Assembly (NCBI GenBank): GCA_012030815.1
Contig: JAAUVF010000041.1
Coordinates: 1-7,234 of the forward strand
DNA: 7,234 nucleotides
Direction: 5' to 3'
From: Nanobdellota archaeon
GTDB taxonomy: Archaea > Thermoproteota > Nitrososphaeria > Nitrososphaerales > Nitrosopumilaceae
Shown piece by piece: positions 1 through 5,605 of this stretch (within the stretch, counting starts at the first letter, position 1; every line of letters starts with the position of its first letter). The notes below the pieces were generated by a model, which had not been told where the DNA came from, did no database searches, and saw only the letters and a program-made list of their open reading frames with translations. Made by a program: the position numbers and the translations under genes.

Positions 1-115
1 TTGATGTTTGAATTATTAATTTAGAATAAGGATCTTTTAGAGATTTATACAAGACACCTTTATCCCCTAATTGATTGAGACCAATGAGTACCTTGTAAAA
101 ATGATATTGCTTCAA
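1..115 (-). CDS. N-terminal part of an unrecognised protein, cut by the left edge
   Basis: An open frame on the minus strand runs from a TTG at 115-113 off the left edge, giving about 38 residues that begin MKQYHFYKVLIGLNQLGDKG. The only stop upstream in the frame is at 124-122, so the N-terminus is close to this point. A TATA-like box on the same strand (141-148) sits 26-33 nt before the TTG, the spacing seen for other genes here and suitable for a leaderless transcript. The composition (Lys, Leu, Asp, Gly) looks protein-like, but I recognise no family from so short a piece. It could be a chance open frame. Confidence 0.35.
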   Translation of the reverse strand, partial: MKQYHFYKVLIGLNQLGDKGVLYKSLKDPYSKLIIQTS

Positions 116-140
116 ATTTAATTACATGATAAGAAAAAAC

Positions 141-148
141 CATATTAG
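141..148 (-). promoter_or_regulatory. TATA-like box for the left-edge gene
   Basis: Reads CTAATATG on the minus strand, 26-33 nt upstream of the proposed TTG start at 115. It is supported by position and AT content only. Confidence 0.25.
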
Positions 149-173
149 ATATCTACATTTTCCGTTCTAATAA

Positions 174-446
174 TTATTTGAAAAATTTATCTATTTGTTC
201 TCTATATTTGAAAGTTAATTTTCCAAATTCTGCAAAATCTTCTGCTGATGGATATTTCATTCTCATTGCATATTGATTTACAAAAACAGATAATGCACTA
301 CCTATAATTAGATTGTAAACTCCATCTGCTAAATTTTGTGAATAAGGAAATGCTATTTTGATAAAAGGGAGATATGTTTCAGTCTGAGATATCATTAATC
401 TGACATTTTTTTCGACGTATTCTTGGACATCTTCTGGAATTGCCAT
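174..446 (-). CDS. small hypothetical protein, 90 residues
   Basis: A complete 90-residue frame with an ATG start at 446-444. I do not recognise the family. The protein looks helical and mostly soluble: an acidic, charged N-terminus (EDVQEYVEKN), a more hydrophobic stretch at about residues 42-57 that is weak for a membrane span, and a Lys/Phe-rich C-terminus (YREQIDKFFK). No metal-binding or catalytic motif is visible. A TATA-like box at 467-474 fits leaderless initiation at this ATG. It is divergent from the PII-like gene at 633, with about 190 nt between them; nothing in the sequence ties it to nitrogen control. It is probably a lineage-specific gene. Confidence 0.7.
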   Translation of the reverse strand: MAIPEDVQEYVEKNVRLMISQTETYLPFIKIAFPYSQNLADGVYNLIIGSALSVFVNQYAMRMKYPSAEDFAEFGKLTFKYREQIDKFFK

Positions 447-466
447 ACTGTTACTTGTAATGATTT

Positions 467-474
467 CTTATAAT
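467..474 (-). promoter_or_regulatory. TATA-like box for the 90-residue gene
   Basis: Reads ATTATAAG on the minus strand, 21-28 nt before the ATG at 446. Confidence 0.4.
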
Positions 475-603
475 GTTTTATTAACACTATCTAAATTAGG
501 CATATTTTGTATTGTTTTTAGACTTGTAATGTTCATTTATCCGATATTTTTTTTACTTTTTGTATATTGTCTTTAAAATTATGACTGATAATTAAATAGA
601 CAC

Positions 604-610
604 ATAAATA
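604..610 (+). promoter_or_regulatory. TATA-like box for the PII-like gene
   Basis: ATAAATA ends 23 nt before the ATG at 633. The spacing supports transcription and translation both starting at 633 rather than at the later ATG at 676. Confidence 0.4.
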
Positions 611-616
611 AGCTCA

Positions 617-649
617 CTTCAAATTTTTTTTTATGAAAAAAAATTGAAG
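617..649. repeat. inverted repeat around the PII-like start codon
   Basis: CTTCAA (617-622) is complementary to TTGAAG (644-649), and T624-T630 pairs with A636-A642, with one A-A mismatch between the two stems. The five-base loop, 631-635, contains the ATG of 633-635. In a leaderless mRNA starting at 633 the left arm would not be transcribed, so a role in RNA would need an upstream transcript. It may be a chance product of facing T and A runs. Confidence 0.45.
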
Positions 650-1212
650 CAATAATCAAACGTTCAACATATCCTATGATAATAAGTGAATTAAGTAGTA
701 TGGGTTATTCGATTATTGACAGACGGAATCTAGAAGATAGTAAAATTTTTGATAAACAATCAGGTGCAAAAATAGGTTCCACAAACGTTAAAGCAATTCC
801 ACTTTCCAAAATAGAACTAGTTGTATTAGAAAAAGATGCTAGACAAGTAATTAACTTAATTTCTAAAAAATCTGGCTTCTCTGCAAATCAGGGAGGAAAA
901 ATTTTCATTTCAGAAATGGAAGAAGTTGTAGATATGAATACACTTAGTTCACAACATGATCTTGAATCTGATAAAATATTCTTCCCATCTAAACCAAAAA
1001 TTAAGAGAAGTAGACTAGTTCCTCTTCAGAAATTTACTTTGATTAAACTTGAAAAAATATATGAAGATAACAAAGAAAAATTACAAACAGATTATCGAAT
1101 TAAATCATTTAGTGGTTTTGTAAACTACTGTATTATGGGATACCTTCCTACTGCAGAAAAACAATTAAAGCATTCAACAATTGTTTATGAAAATAATTTT
1201 CGTGATTTTTAA
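633..1212 (+). CDS. divergent PII-family signalling protein with an added C-terminal domain (apparent frameshift at its start)
   Basis: The uninterrupted frame starts at ATG 676 (178 residues), but the codons from 637 to 675 continue the classic PII first strand in frame (KKIEAIIKRSTYP before MIISELSSMGYSIID). The ATG at 633 is out of frame only because the A run at 636-643 has eight A's; with seven it would give MKKIEAIIK. I take 633 as the true start, about 192 residues. Residues (from 676) 1-90 align with PII: a T-loop-like segment at about 18-41, SKIELVV at 44-50, and GGKIFISEMEEVV at 73-85. The GK before the IFI strand is kept, but the C-loop arginines and the T-loop tyrosine are not, and the lysine that helps bind 2-oxoglutarate appears replaced. 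Residues about 105-178 are a basic, helical extra domain I cannot name (with SFSGFVNYCIMGYLP). PII proteins sense ATP/ADP and 2-oxoglutarate and report nitrogen status. It ends exactly where the convergent glnK begins. Confidence 0.75.
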
Positions 1213-1542
1213 TTAAATTGTTTCTTCCCCTTCTTTACCCGTTCCAATATCTATAGCACGTAATATTTGTGAAACAAATATCTTACCAACAGTTCCTTTT
1301 GTCTTAATAATATTGATCACTTCTTCTTCCTTACTTTCTGGAATTATTACCACTATGACGTATTTTTCACTAAATTGAGGCTGAAATATTGCACTTCCTT
1401 TAGAAGCATGAATTTCTGCTGGTGGGTTTTTACCTCTTCCTCTAACTTTACCTACTGTCAAACCTCCGATCTCAATTTTTCTTAAAGCCTCACTTATGGC
1501 CATTACGTCATTATTTCCTAACATTGCTTCAATTCTTAGCAT
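1213..1542 (-). CDS. glnK: nitrogen regulatory protein PII (GlnK type)
   Basis: A complete 109-residue PII protein with an ATG at 1542-1540. Its N-terminus, MLRIEAMLGNNDV, matches the family's first strand, so the start is secure. The flexible T-loop spans about residues 36-56 (RGRGKNPPAEIHASKG), followed by the KYVIVVIIPES strand, then VGKIFVSQILRAIDIGTG at 85-102. PII trimers bind ATP/ADP and 2-oxoglutarate between subunits and, in the GlnK branch, plug the cytoplasmic face of Amt channels when nitrogen is plentiful. Pairing with the divergent amt supports that role. The segment before GKIFV (the ATP-binding B-loop) is about four residues shorter than in E. coli GlnB, and the C-loop arginines are Asp and Gly here. 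Asn replaces the T-loop Gln39 equivalent, while the Lys58 equivalent (Lys60) is kept. No tyrosine sits at the bacterial uridylylation site. Confidence 0.93.
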   Translation of the reverse strand: MLRIEAMLGNNDVMAISEALRKIEIGGLTVGKVRGRGKNPPAEIHASKGSAIFQPQFSEKYVIVVIIPESKEEEVINIIKTKGTVGKIFVSQILRAIDIGTGKEGEETI

Positions 1543-1567
1543 TTGATATCTCTGAAAGGTTTTTCAC

Positions 1568-1575
1568 AAATAATA
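1568..1575 (-). promoter_or_regulatory. TATA-like box for glnK
   Basis: Reads TATTATTT on the minus strand, 26-33 nt before the glnK ATG at 1542. It fits a leaderless glnK transcript. The palindrome at 1585-1608 begins 10 nt further upstream. Confidence 0.45.
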
Positions 1576-1584
1576 GTTTCAGAT

Positions 1585-1608
1585 TTTGATTATCATGTGA
1601 TAATCAAA
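1585..1608. promoter_or_regulatory. perfect inverted repeat between glnK and amt, probable operator
   Basis: Left arm TTTGATTATCA (1585-1595), two-base spacer TG, right arm TGATAATCAAA (1598-1608): all 11 pairs match. It lies just upstream of the TATA-like boxes of both divergent genes (10 nt from the glnK box, 16 nt from the amt box). Such a site suits a dimeric regulator controlling both genes. It does not resemble the GGAA-N6-TTCC operator of the methanogen regulator NrpR. The protein that binds it is unknown; the ribbon-helix-helix protein at 3032-3619 is one neighbouring candidate. Confidence 0.65.
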
Positions 1609-1624
1609 TGGTTAGCTAATTTCG

Positions 1625-1637
1625 TTATTATTATTTA
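1625..1637 (+). promoter_or_regulatory. TATA-like region for amt
   Basis: An A/T-only stretch (TTATTATTATTTA), 23-35 nt before the ATG at 1660. It fits leaderless initiation there better than at the TTG at 1648. Confidence 0.4.
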
Positions 1638-1659
1638 GTTTTAGAACTTGAAAATAAGC

Positions 1660-2970
1660 ATGCCAATAGATACAGGTGATACCGCATGGATGCTTGTAGC
1701 TGGAAGTTTAGTTCTTTTAATGATACCTGCACTTGGGCTTTTTGAATCTGGTTTATTGAGAAAGAAAAATGCAGTATCTGTCTTTATGCAAATATTTTTT
1801 GGATTAGCTTTACTTAGTGTAATGTGGTTTGTTTTTGGTTTTAGTTTATCATTTGGTCCAGATGAATCAGGTGGATTTATTGGAAATATGGATTGGGTAT
1901 TTCTAAAAGGAGTACCATGGGATGATGCACTTGATTATGCACCAACAATTCCCGGAGTATTATTTGTTAAATTCCAATTAATGTTTGCTGCAATTACACC
2001 ATTACTTCTAACTGGTACTATTGCAGAACGAATGAAATTTAGTTCATTTATCATATTCATTGCTTCTTGGTCTATTCTGATCTATTATCCTCTAGTTCAT
2101 TGGGTATGGGGAGGTGGTTGGTTAGCGGATCTTGGTGTTGTTGATTTTGCAGGTGGAATAGTTATTCATACAAGTGTTGGAATGGGTGCACTAGCTGCAG
2201 CTATAGTACTTGGTCGAAGAAGATTCTTTGGTCCTGCAATTGAAATTCCGCATAGTATACCTTTAGCAGTAGTTGGTTCATCACTTTTATGGTTAGGTTG
2301 GTTTGGATTTAATGCTGGTAGTGCATTAGCTTCTGGATCTCTTGCAGGAAATACGGTGATTGTAACACACATGGCATCTTCAGTTTCTGCATTAATCTGG
2401 GTTGGTTTATCATGGATGAGAACAGGAAAGCCTTCAGTTGTAGCAGCAGTTAATGGTGCTATTGCAGGTCTTGCAGGAATTACACCGGCATCTGGATTTG
2501 TAAGCGTAGAGCATTCTTTTGTTATTGGTATTGCAATCGGCATTGCATCATACTCTGGAATTATAATCTTCAAAGAAAAACTAAAGATAGATGATGCACT
2601 AGATGTTAGTTCAGTACACGGTGTTGCAGGAATTATTGGTTCTCTTTCAATTGGATTATTTGCAAGTAAATTAGTTAATCCAGCTGGACCAAATGGTTTA
2701 CTATTTGGTAATCCTGATCAATTAGGAATTCAAGCTATTGGAGTTGGCGTAGCAGCAGTTCTTGGTTTCTGTGGTACTTGGATTATTATGAAAGTTTTAG
2801 ATTTCTTAATTGGAGTCAGAGTTTCACCAGAAGTTGAAGATGCAGGATTAGATATTAGTGAACATGCAGAGCGTGCTTATGCTGACGAAGAGGAATTCAA
2901 GCTAGATATGGATACATACGTAGACGATTTAGACGAAAAAAAGGAATTTTTCTTTAATAAGAAAAAATAA
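1660..2970 (+). CDS. amt: Amt-family ammonium channel
   Basis: A 436-residue Amt/MEP/Rh protein that carries ammonium across the cell membrane. I chose ATG 1660 (MPIDTGDTAWML) over the in-frame TTG at 1648, which would add four residues; the TATA spacing favours 1660. Eleven hydrophobic spans are expected for the family. By alignment with E. coli AmtB, the key residues are present (numbering from 1660): the phenylalanine gate Phe109 and Phe217, Trp150 and Ser221 of the outer binding site, Asp162 in DFAGG, and the pore twin histidines His170 (IVIHTSVG) and His320 (SSVHGVAG). The cytoplasmic tail keeps the conserved segment that contacts GlnK (RVSPEVEDAGLDISEHAERAY), followed by an extra tail of about 29 residues that is acidic and then Phe/Lys-rich. 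Divergent from glnK across a shared 117-nt control region. In an ammonia oxidiser it could serve both energy metabolism and assimilation. Confidence 0.96.
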   Translation: MPIDTGDTAWMLVAGSLVLLMIPALGLFESGLLRKKNAVSVFMQIFFGLALLSVMWFVFGFSLSFGPDESGGFIGNMDWVFLKGVPWDDALDYAPTIPGVLFVKFQLMFAAITPLLLTGTIAERMKFSSFIIFIASWSILIYYPLVHWVWGGGWLADLGVVDFAGGIVIHTSVGMGALAAAIVLGRRRFFGPAIEIPHSIPLAVVGSSLLWLGWFGFNAGSALASGSLAGNTVIVTHMASSVSALIWVGLSWMRTGKPSVVAAVNGAIAGLAGITPASGFVSVEHSFVIGIAIGIASYSGIIIFKEKLKIDDALDVSSVHGVAGIIGSLSIGLFASKLVNPAGPNGLLFGNPDQLGIQAIGVGVAAVLGFCGTWIIMKVLDFLIGVRVSPEVEDAGLDISEHAERAYADEEEFKLDMDTYVDDLDEKKEFFFNKKK

Positions 2971-2975
2971 TTTTT
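2971..2975 (+). terminator. T-run directly after amt
   Basis: Five T's begin immediately after the amt stop codon, with no stable hairpin in front. Archaeal transcription can stop at such U-rich tracts, but this one is short. Confidence 0.25.
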
Positions 2976-3004
2976 ATTGATTAACCTATTAATTCGGAAA
3001 TCTG

Positions 3005-3010
3005 ATATAA
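3005..3010 (+). promoter_or_regulatory. TATA-like box for the ribbon-helix-helix gene
   Basis: ATATAA, 22-27 nt before the CTG at 3032. It is the main support for initiation there. Confidence 0.4.
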
Positions 3011-3031
3011 CTCACTATACAAATTATTTTA

Positions 3032-3619
3032 CTGAAATCAACTCCATCAAATAAACAATCTAGCTCTGAAAAAAAAGAAACCACACGTAGTATTACTTAT
3101 CGACTACCATCTAAAATTGTTGAAGAATTAGAAACTGAGGCTAGGAATAAAAAAATTTCCCAAAACGTCTTGGTAAAACAAATTCTCGAGCAATATGTCA
3201 ACTGGGATAGATTTGGTGATAAAATTGGGATGATTCCAATTCCTAAAGGAATTCTAGATTCACTTGGTGCTGAAATGAATGGTGATGATATCAATGAAAT
3301 AATTAAATCAGTTTTACCAATCATCAAAGATACTGTTCTTTTTATGAAAGGAAAATACGATTTAAAACGATGTATTGAAACATTAGAGGATTATATGCGT
3401 GCATCTGGAATGAAATCAGATCATCGAATTGAAGGAGAATTACATCATTTTATAATTCAACATGAGTTGGGTATCAATTGGTCCTTTTTTACTGAACAAC
3501 TATTAAAAGAAATTTTTAATCAATTTATGCCAACTAAAAATATCAAATTTCAAACAACTAAAAATACAGTGATTGCAACAATTTCATTAGGTTCCGATTT
3601 TAACGAACATGATTATTGA
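3032..3619 (+). CDS. ribbon-helix-helix DNA-binding protein with a helical C-terminal domain, apparent CTG start
   Basis: The frame is open from 3011 to the TGA at 3617-3619. No in-frame ATG or GTG occurs before the first TTG (3170), and starting there would cut the DNA-binding fold in half. CTG 3032 gives 195 residues and sits at the right distance from a TATA-like box, so I choose it. Residues about 1-18 are a Ser/Lys-rich leader. Residues 19-57 form a ribbon-helix-helix motif: strand RSITYRLPS, helix KIVEELETEARNKK, turn ISQN, helix VLVKQILEQYVNWD. These proteins bind operators as dimers through the strand. Residues about 60-195 are a mainly helical domain with a HELGINWSFFTEQLL segment that I do not recognise; it may sense a ligand or partner. 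It follows amt on the same strand after 61 nt but has its own promoter-like box. It could regulate the palindrome between glnK and amt, which is inference from proximity only. Confidence 0.75.
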   Translation: MKSTPSNKQSSSEKKETTRSITYRLPSKIVEELETEARNKKISQNVLVKQILEQYVNWDRFGDKIGMIPIPKGILDSLGAEMNGDDINEIIKSVLPIIKDTVLFMKGKYDLKRCIETLEDYMRASGMKSDHRIEGELHHFIIQHELGINWSFFTEQLLKEIFNQFMPTKNIKFQTTKNTVIATISLGSDFNEHDY

Positions 3620-3652
3620 CACTATGTATTATATGAAAAACATTTTACAGAA

Positions 3653-3659
3653 TTTTTTT
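3653..3659 (+). terminator. T-run after the ribbon-helix-helix gene
   Basis: Seven consecutive T's, 34 nt after the stop codon, a plausible archaeal U-tract terminator. Confidence 0.35.
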
Positions 3660-3688
3660 AATTCATTGTAATAAATGGAGTTTTACTA

Positions 3689-3985
3689 TTGACCGAACTA
3701 AATCTAAAAGTTTTTGGAAAATTACTACCAAAGAAATCATAGGAGCTATTCCTCCCGCAATTGACACAAAAAACTGTTAGAAAATGAATTTCAAAATTTG
3801 GTTAATCAACTTGAATCTCAAAATAAAAATGAATTAAAAAAACTATTAGAACAACAGCAATTAGCAAATAAACACATCAATAGTAGGCCTGGTGCTATGG
3901 CTTAGCGCAAGATAAAATCCGAATATTTACAGAATATAATCAAAAATATATCCAAACCATTACTGAAAAATTACAAAATACTTAA
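3689..3985 (+). pseudogene. broken small gene, three apparent one-base deletions
   Basis: No single frame is long, but four frame pieces join into a coherent protein of about 98 residues. They are MTELN from TTG 3689; KSFWKITTKEIIGAIPPAID from about 3705; LLENEFQNLVNQLESQNKNE continuing to GAM at about 3777-3900; and LAQDKIRIFTEYNQKYIQTI continuing to the TAA at 3983-3985. Each join needs one missing base: near 3704, in or near the A run at 3768-3773, and near 3900. The middle is Gln/Glu/Lys/Leu-rich and likely a helix or coiled coil. I do not recognise the family. Three lesions in 300 bases could mean a decaying gene, but other genes here show the same type of lesion, so sequencing error is possible. 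No clear TATA-like box is seen. Confidence 0.55.
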
Positions 3986-3994
3986 CGTAAACTC

Positions 3995-3999
3995 TTTAA
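3995..3999 (+). promoter_or_regulatory. TATA-like box for cysC
   Basis: TTTAA, 24-28 nt before the ATG at 4023. It is weak in sequence and is called from its spacing. Confidence 0.3.
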
Positions 4000-4022
4000 G
4001 ACCTATTTAAGAAAATTCAATT

Positions 4023-4531
4023 ATGAAGCCTTTTGTTTTGTGGATGACTGGTTTACCATGTTCAGGTAAGACTACAATTGTTAAAGAACTCCAAAAAGAT
4101 ATCCCAAATTTGGCTATGCTTGATGGAGATGAACTAAGAGAGTGGTTTTCACCTAAAGACTTTTCAAAGGCAGGTAGAGACGAGCATAACAAAAAAGTTG
4201 CTCATCTGGCAAAATTATTACTAAAACATGGAGTTCCATCTGCCGTATCTCTAGTTTCTCCATATAAAGAAAATAGAGATAATGCAAGAGAGATCATTAA
4301 TTCAGGCGATCAATTTGCTGAATGTTATGTAAAATGTTCAGTTGAAAAATGTGAGCAAAGAGATGTTAAAGGAATGTATGCCAAGGCTAGAAAGGAGAGA
4401 TTAAAGGATTTACAGGAATTGATGATCCATATGACGCTCCACAAAATCCAGATTTATTAATTGATACAGAACACGAACCATTAACTGACAGTGCAAACAA
4501 GATAAAGGATTTTCTTAAGAAAGAAATCTAA
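4023..4531 (+). CDS. cysC: adenylylsulfate (APS) kinase, apparent one-base deletion near 4393
   Basis: Phosphorylates adenosine 5'-phosphosulfate with ATP to give PAPS, the activated sulfate donor, in the cytoplasm. From ATG 4023 the protein shows the P-loop GLPCSGKT (10-17), MLDGDELRE (32-40), FSKAGRDEHNKK (47-58), the SPYKENRD segment (79-86), and CEQRDVKGMYAKAR (110-123). The frame then breaks: as written it ends at 4460. One base added at about 4392-4394 restores GEIKGFTGIDDPYDAPQNPD, which is highly typical of APS kinases, and the frame then runs to the TAA at 4529-4531, about 169 residues, the usual family length. Intact family motifs on both sides of the break point to a sequencing error rather than a dead gene. 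Its stop overlaps that of cysQ on the other strand. Together they make PAPS and clear PAP. No sulfotransferase or PAPS reductase is in the window. Confidence 0.9.
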
Positions 4532-5318
4532 TTTAATTTTTTAAACTCTTTAACTATTTTATCATGAATTAATCCATTAGTTACCAAAATTCCATTTTTA
4601 TGATTCACTATTTTATTATTATATGTAATATCATCACCCAACATATCGGTCATTTTTCCACCCGCTTCTGAAATTAAACAATACGATGCAGCAGAATCCC
4701 ACTCTTTCATTTTATCTGTTGTAGTTATGTATGCTTCAGCTTCTCCTGAACTGATCTTACCAACTTTTAATGAACTTCCAATACTAGTAAATTGTTTAAT
4801 GCCTAATTTTTTGATAAAACATTTTTTTCTTTTTCTGAAAGATGATGTCTTGAACCAACTGCTTTACATTGTGAAAGTTCTGAAACTTTTGTAACTGATA
4901 TCTCAGTCCATTTACCGTTAGAAAATTTAAACGCACCACCTCCTTTCTGTGCTGCAAAAATTGTTTTTTCTGTTGGCCAACCAATAACGCCTATAATTGG
5001 TTTTTTATTTTTAATTAATGCAATCATTACTGTGAACTCTCCAGTTTTATCAATAAAATCAGAAGTGCCGTCAAGTGGATCAACTATCCAGATAATTTCT
5101 TCTGATAATCGCTTATGATCATCTTTATCTTCCTCAGATAAAATTTTATGATTTGTTTTTGATAAGATAGCCTTAATGATCTCATTACTTTTCAAATCTG
5201 CTTCAGTAATAGGTGAGTCATCACTTTTTGTGAATGTTTCATATTTGCTTTGATATATCTCTAAAATTGAATTCCCAGCCTCATAAGCAGCTTTTATAGC
5301 TATATCTAATTCTGGCAT
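4528..5318 (-). CDS. cysQ: 3'(2'),5'-bisphosphate nucleotidase (CysQ/inositol monophosphatase fold), apparent one-base deletion at 4807-4812
   Basis: Removes the 3'-phosphate from PAP, the by-product of PAPS use, giving AMP; metal-dependent. I start at ATG 5318 (MPELDIAIKAAYEAG), which fits the family's first helix; an in-frame TTG at 5345 would add nine residues. Motifs, numbered from 5318: DDSPITEAD (33-41), ILSEEDK with the metal-binding glutamates (59-65), the signature WIVDPLDGTSDF (77-88), GWPTEKTIFAAQKGGGAF (113-130), and SRHH (156-159). After VLSK (residue 170) the frame stops, because the A run (T's at 4807-4812) has six bases where seven are needed. Restoring one gives KLGIKQFTSIGSSLKVGKIS and the second metal-site motif WDSAASYCLISEAGG, ending at TAG 4530-4528. 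Total length is about 263 residues, normal for CysQ. It lies 38 nt downstream of a small membrane protein gene on the same strand. Confidence 0.9.
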
Positions 5319-5356
5319 TTTATTTAAAATTGGAATATTTTTCAATGATAATTACC

Positions 5357-5563
5357 CTAGGTCGTTAATTCTGGTTTTAATGTCCAAACAACTCCTAGGA
5401 CAATAAATGGAATAGACATTATTCCAATAATTCCAAGTATGATATTAAATTGAGATTCTGATACTTGTGGATTATTGATTATCCAAGGTAATGGAAGTGT
5501 AATTACTACCCAAATTATTCCTAATAAAATAATTAATTTGGCTTTTTTCTTTTTGTCCGTCAT
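5357..5563 (-). CDS. small membrane protein with two predicted helices
   Basis: A 68-residue protein from ATG 5563 to TAG 5359-5357. A Lys-rich N-terminus (MTDKKKKAK) precedes one hydrophobic helix at about 9-29. A short polar loop (NNPQVSESQFN, 30-40) leads to a second at about 40-61, then a short tail (KPELTT). By the positive-inside rule the N-terminus is expected in the cytoplasm. I see no family motif. It lies between the dehydrogenase and cysQ genes on the same strand with gaps of 42 and 38 nt, so co-transcription is possible, though it has a TATA-like box of its own at 5585-5593. Confidence 0.75.
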   Translation of the reverse strand: MTDKKKKAKLIILLGIIWVVITLPLPWIINNPQVSESQFNIILGIIGIMSIPFIVLGVVWTLKPELTT

Positions 5564-5584
5564 TAGTTTCAGTACTTTTTGAAC

Positions 5585-5593
5585 AGTATTAAA
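5585..5593 (-). promoter_or_regulatory. TATA-like box for the small membrane protein
   Basis: Reads TTTAATACT on the minus strand, 22-30 nt before the ATG at 5563. It falls in the short gap after the dehydrogenase gene. Confidence 0.3.
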
Positions 5594-5605
5594 GCCATGT
5601 GGATT

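Noticed and set aside
2166..2573. A 135-residue minus-strand open frame inside amt
   Set aside because: It lies wholly within the strongly conserved amt gene, is proline/alanine-rich without motif, and is a mirror frame of the coding strand.
3097..3327. A 76-residue minus-strand open frame over the start of the ribbon-helix-helix gene
   Set aside because: The plus strand here encodes a clear DNA-binding motif; the opposite frame is low-complexity (Ile/Ser) and shows no motif.
4007..4192. A minus-strand open frame over the cysC P-loop region
   Set aside because: It is antisense to conserved APS kinase motifs and shows no motif of its own.
4796..4984. A 62-residue minus-strand frame overlapping cysQ
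   Set aside because: It is an alternative frame of the cysQ coding strand; Lys/Gln-rich sequence with no motif, while the cysQ frame carries family signatures.
5356..5399. Two CCTAGG sites about 38 nt apart (5356-5361 and 5394-5399)
   Set aside because: One lies at the stop of the small membrane protein gene and the other inside it; a six-base palindrome occurring twice is not convincing as a regulatory repeat.
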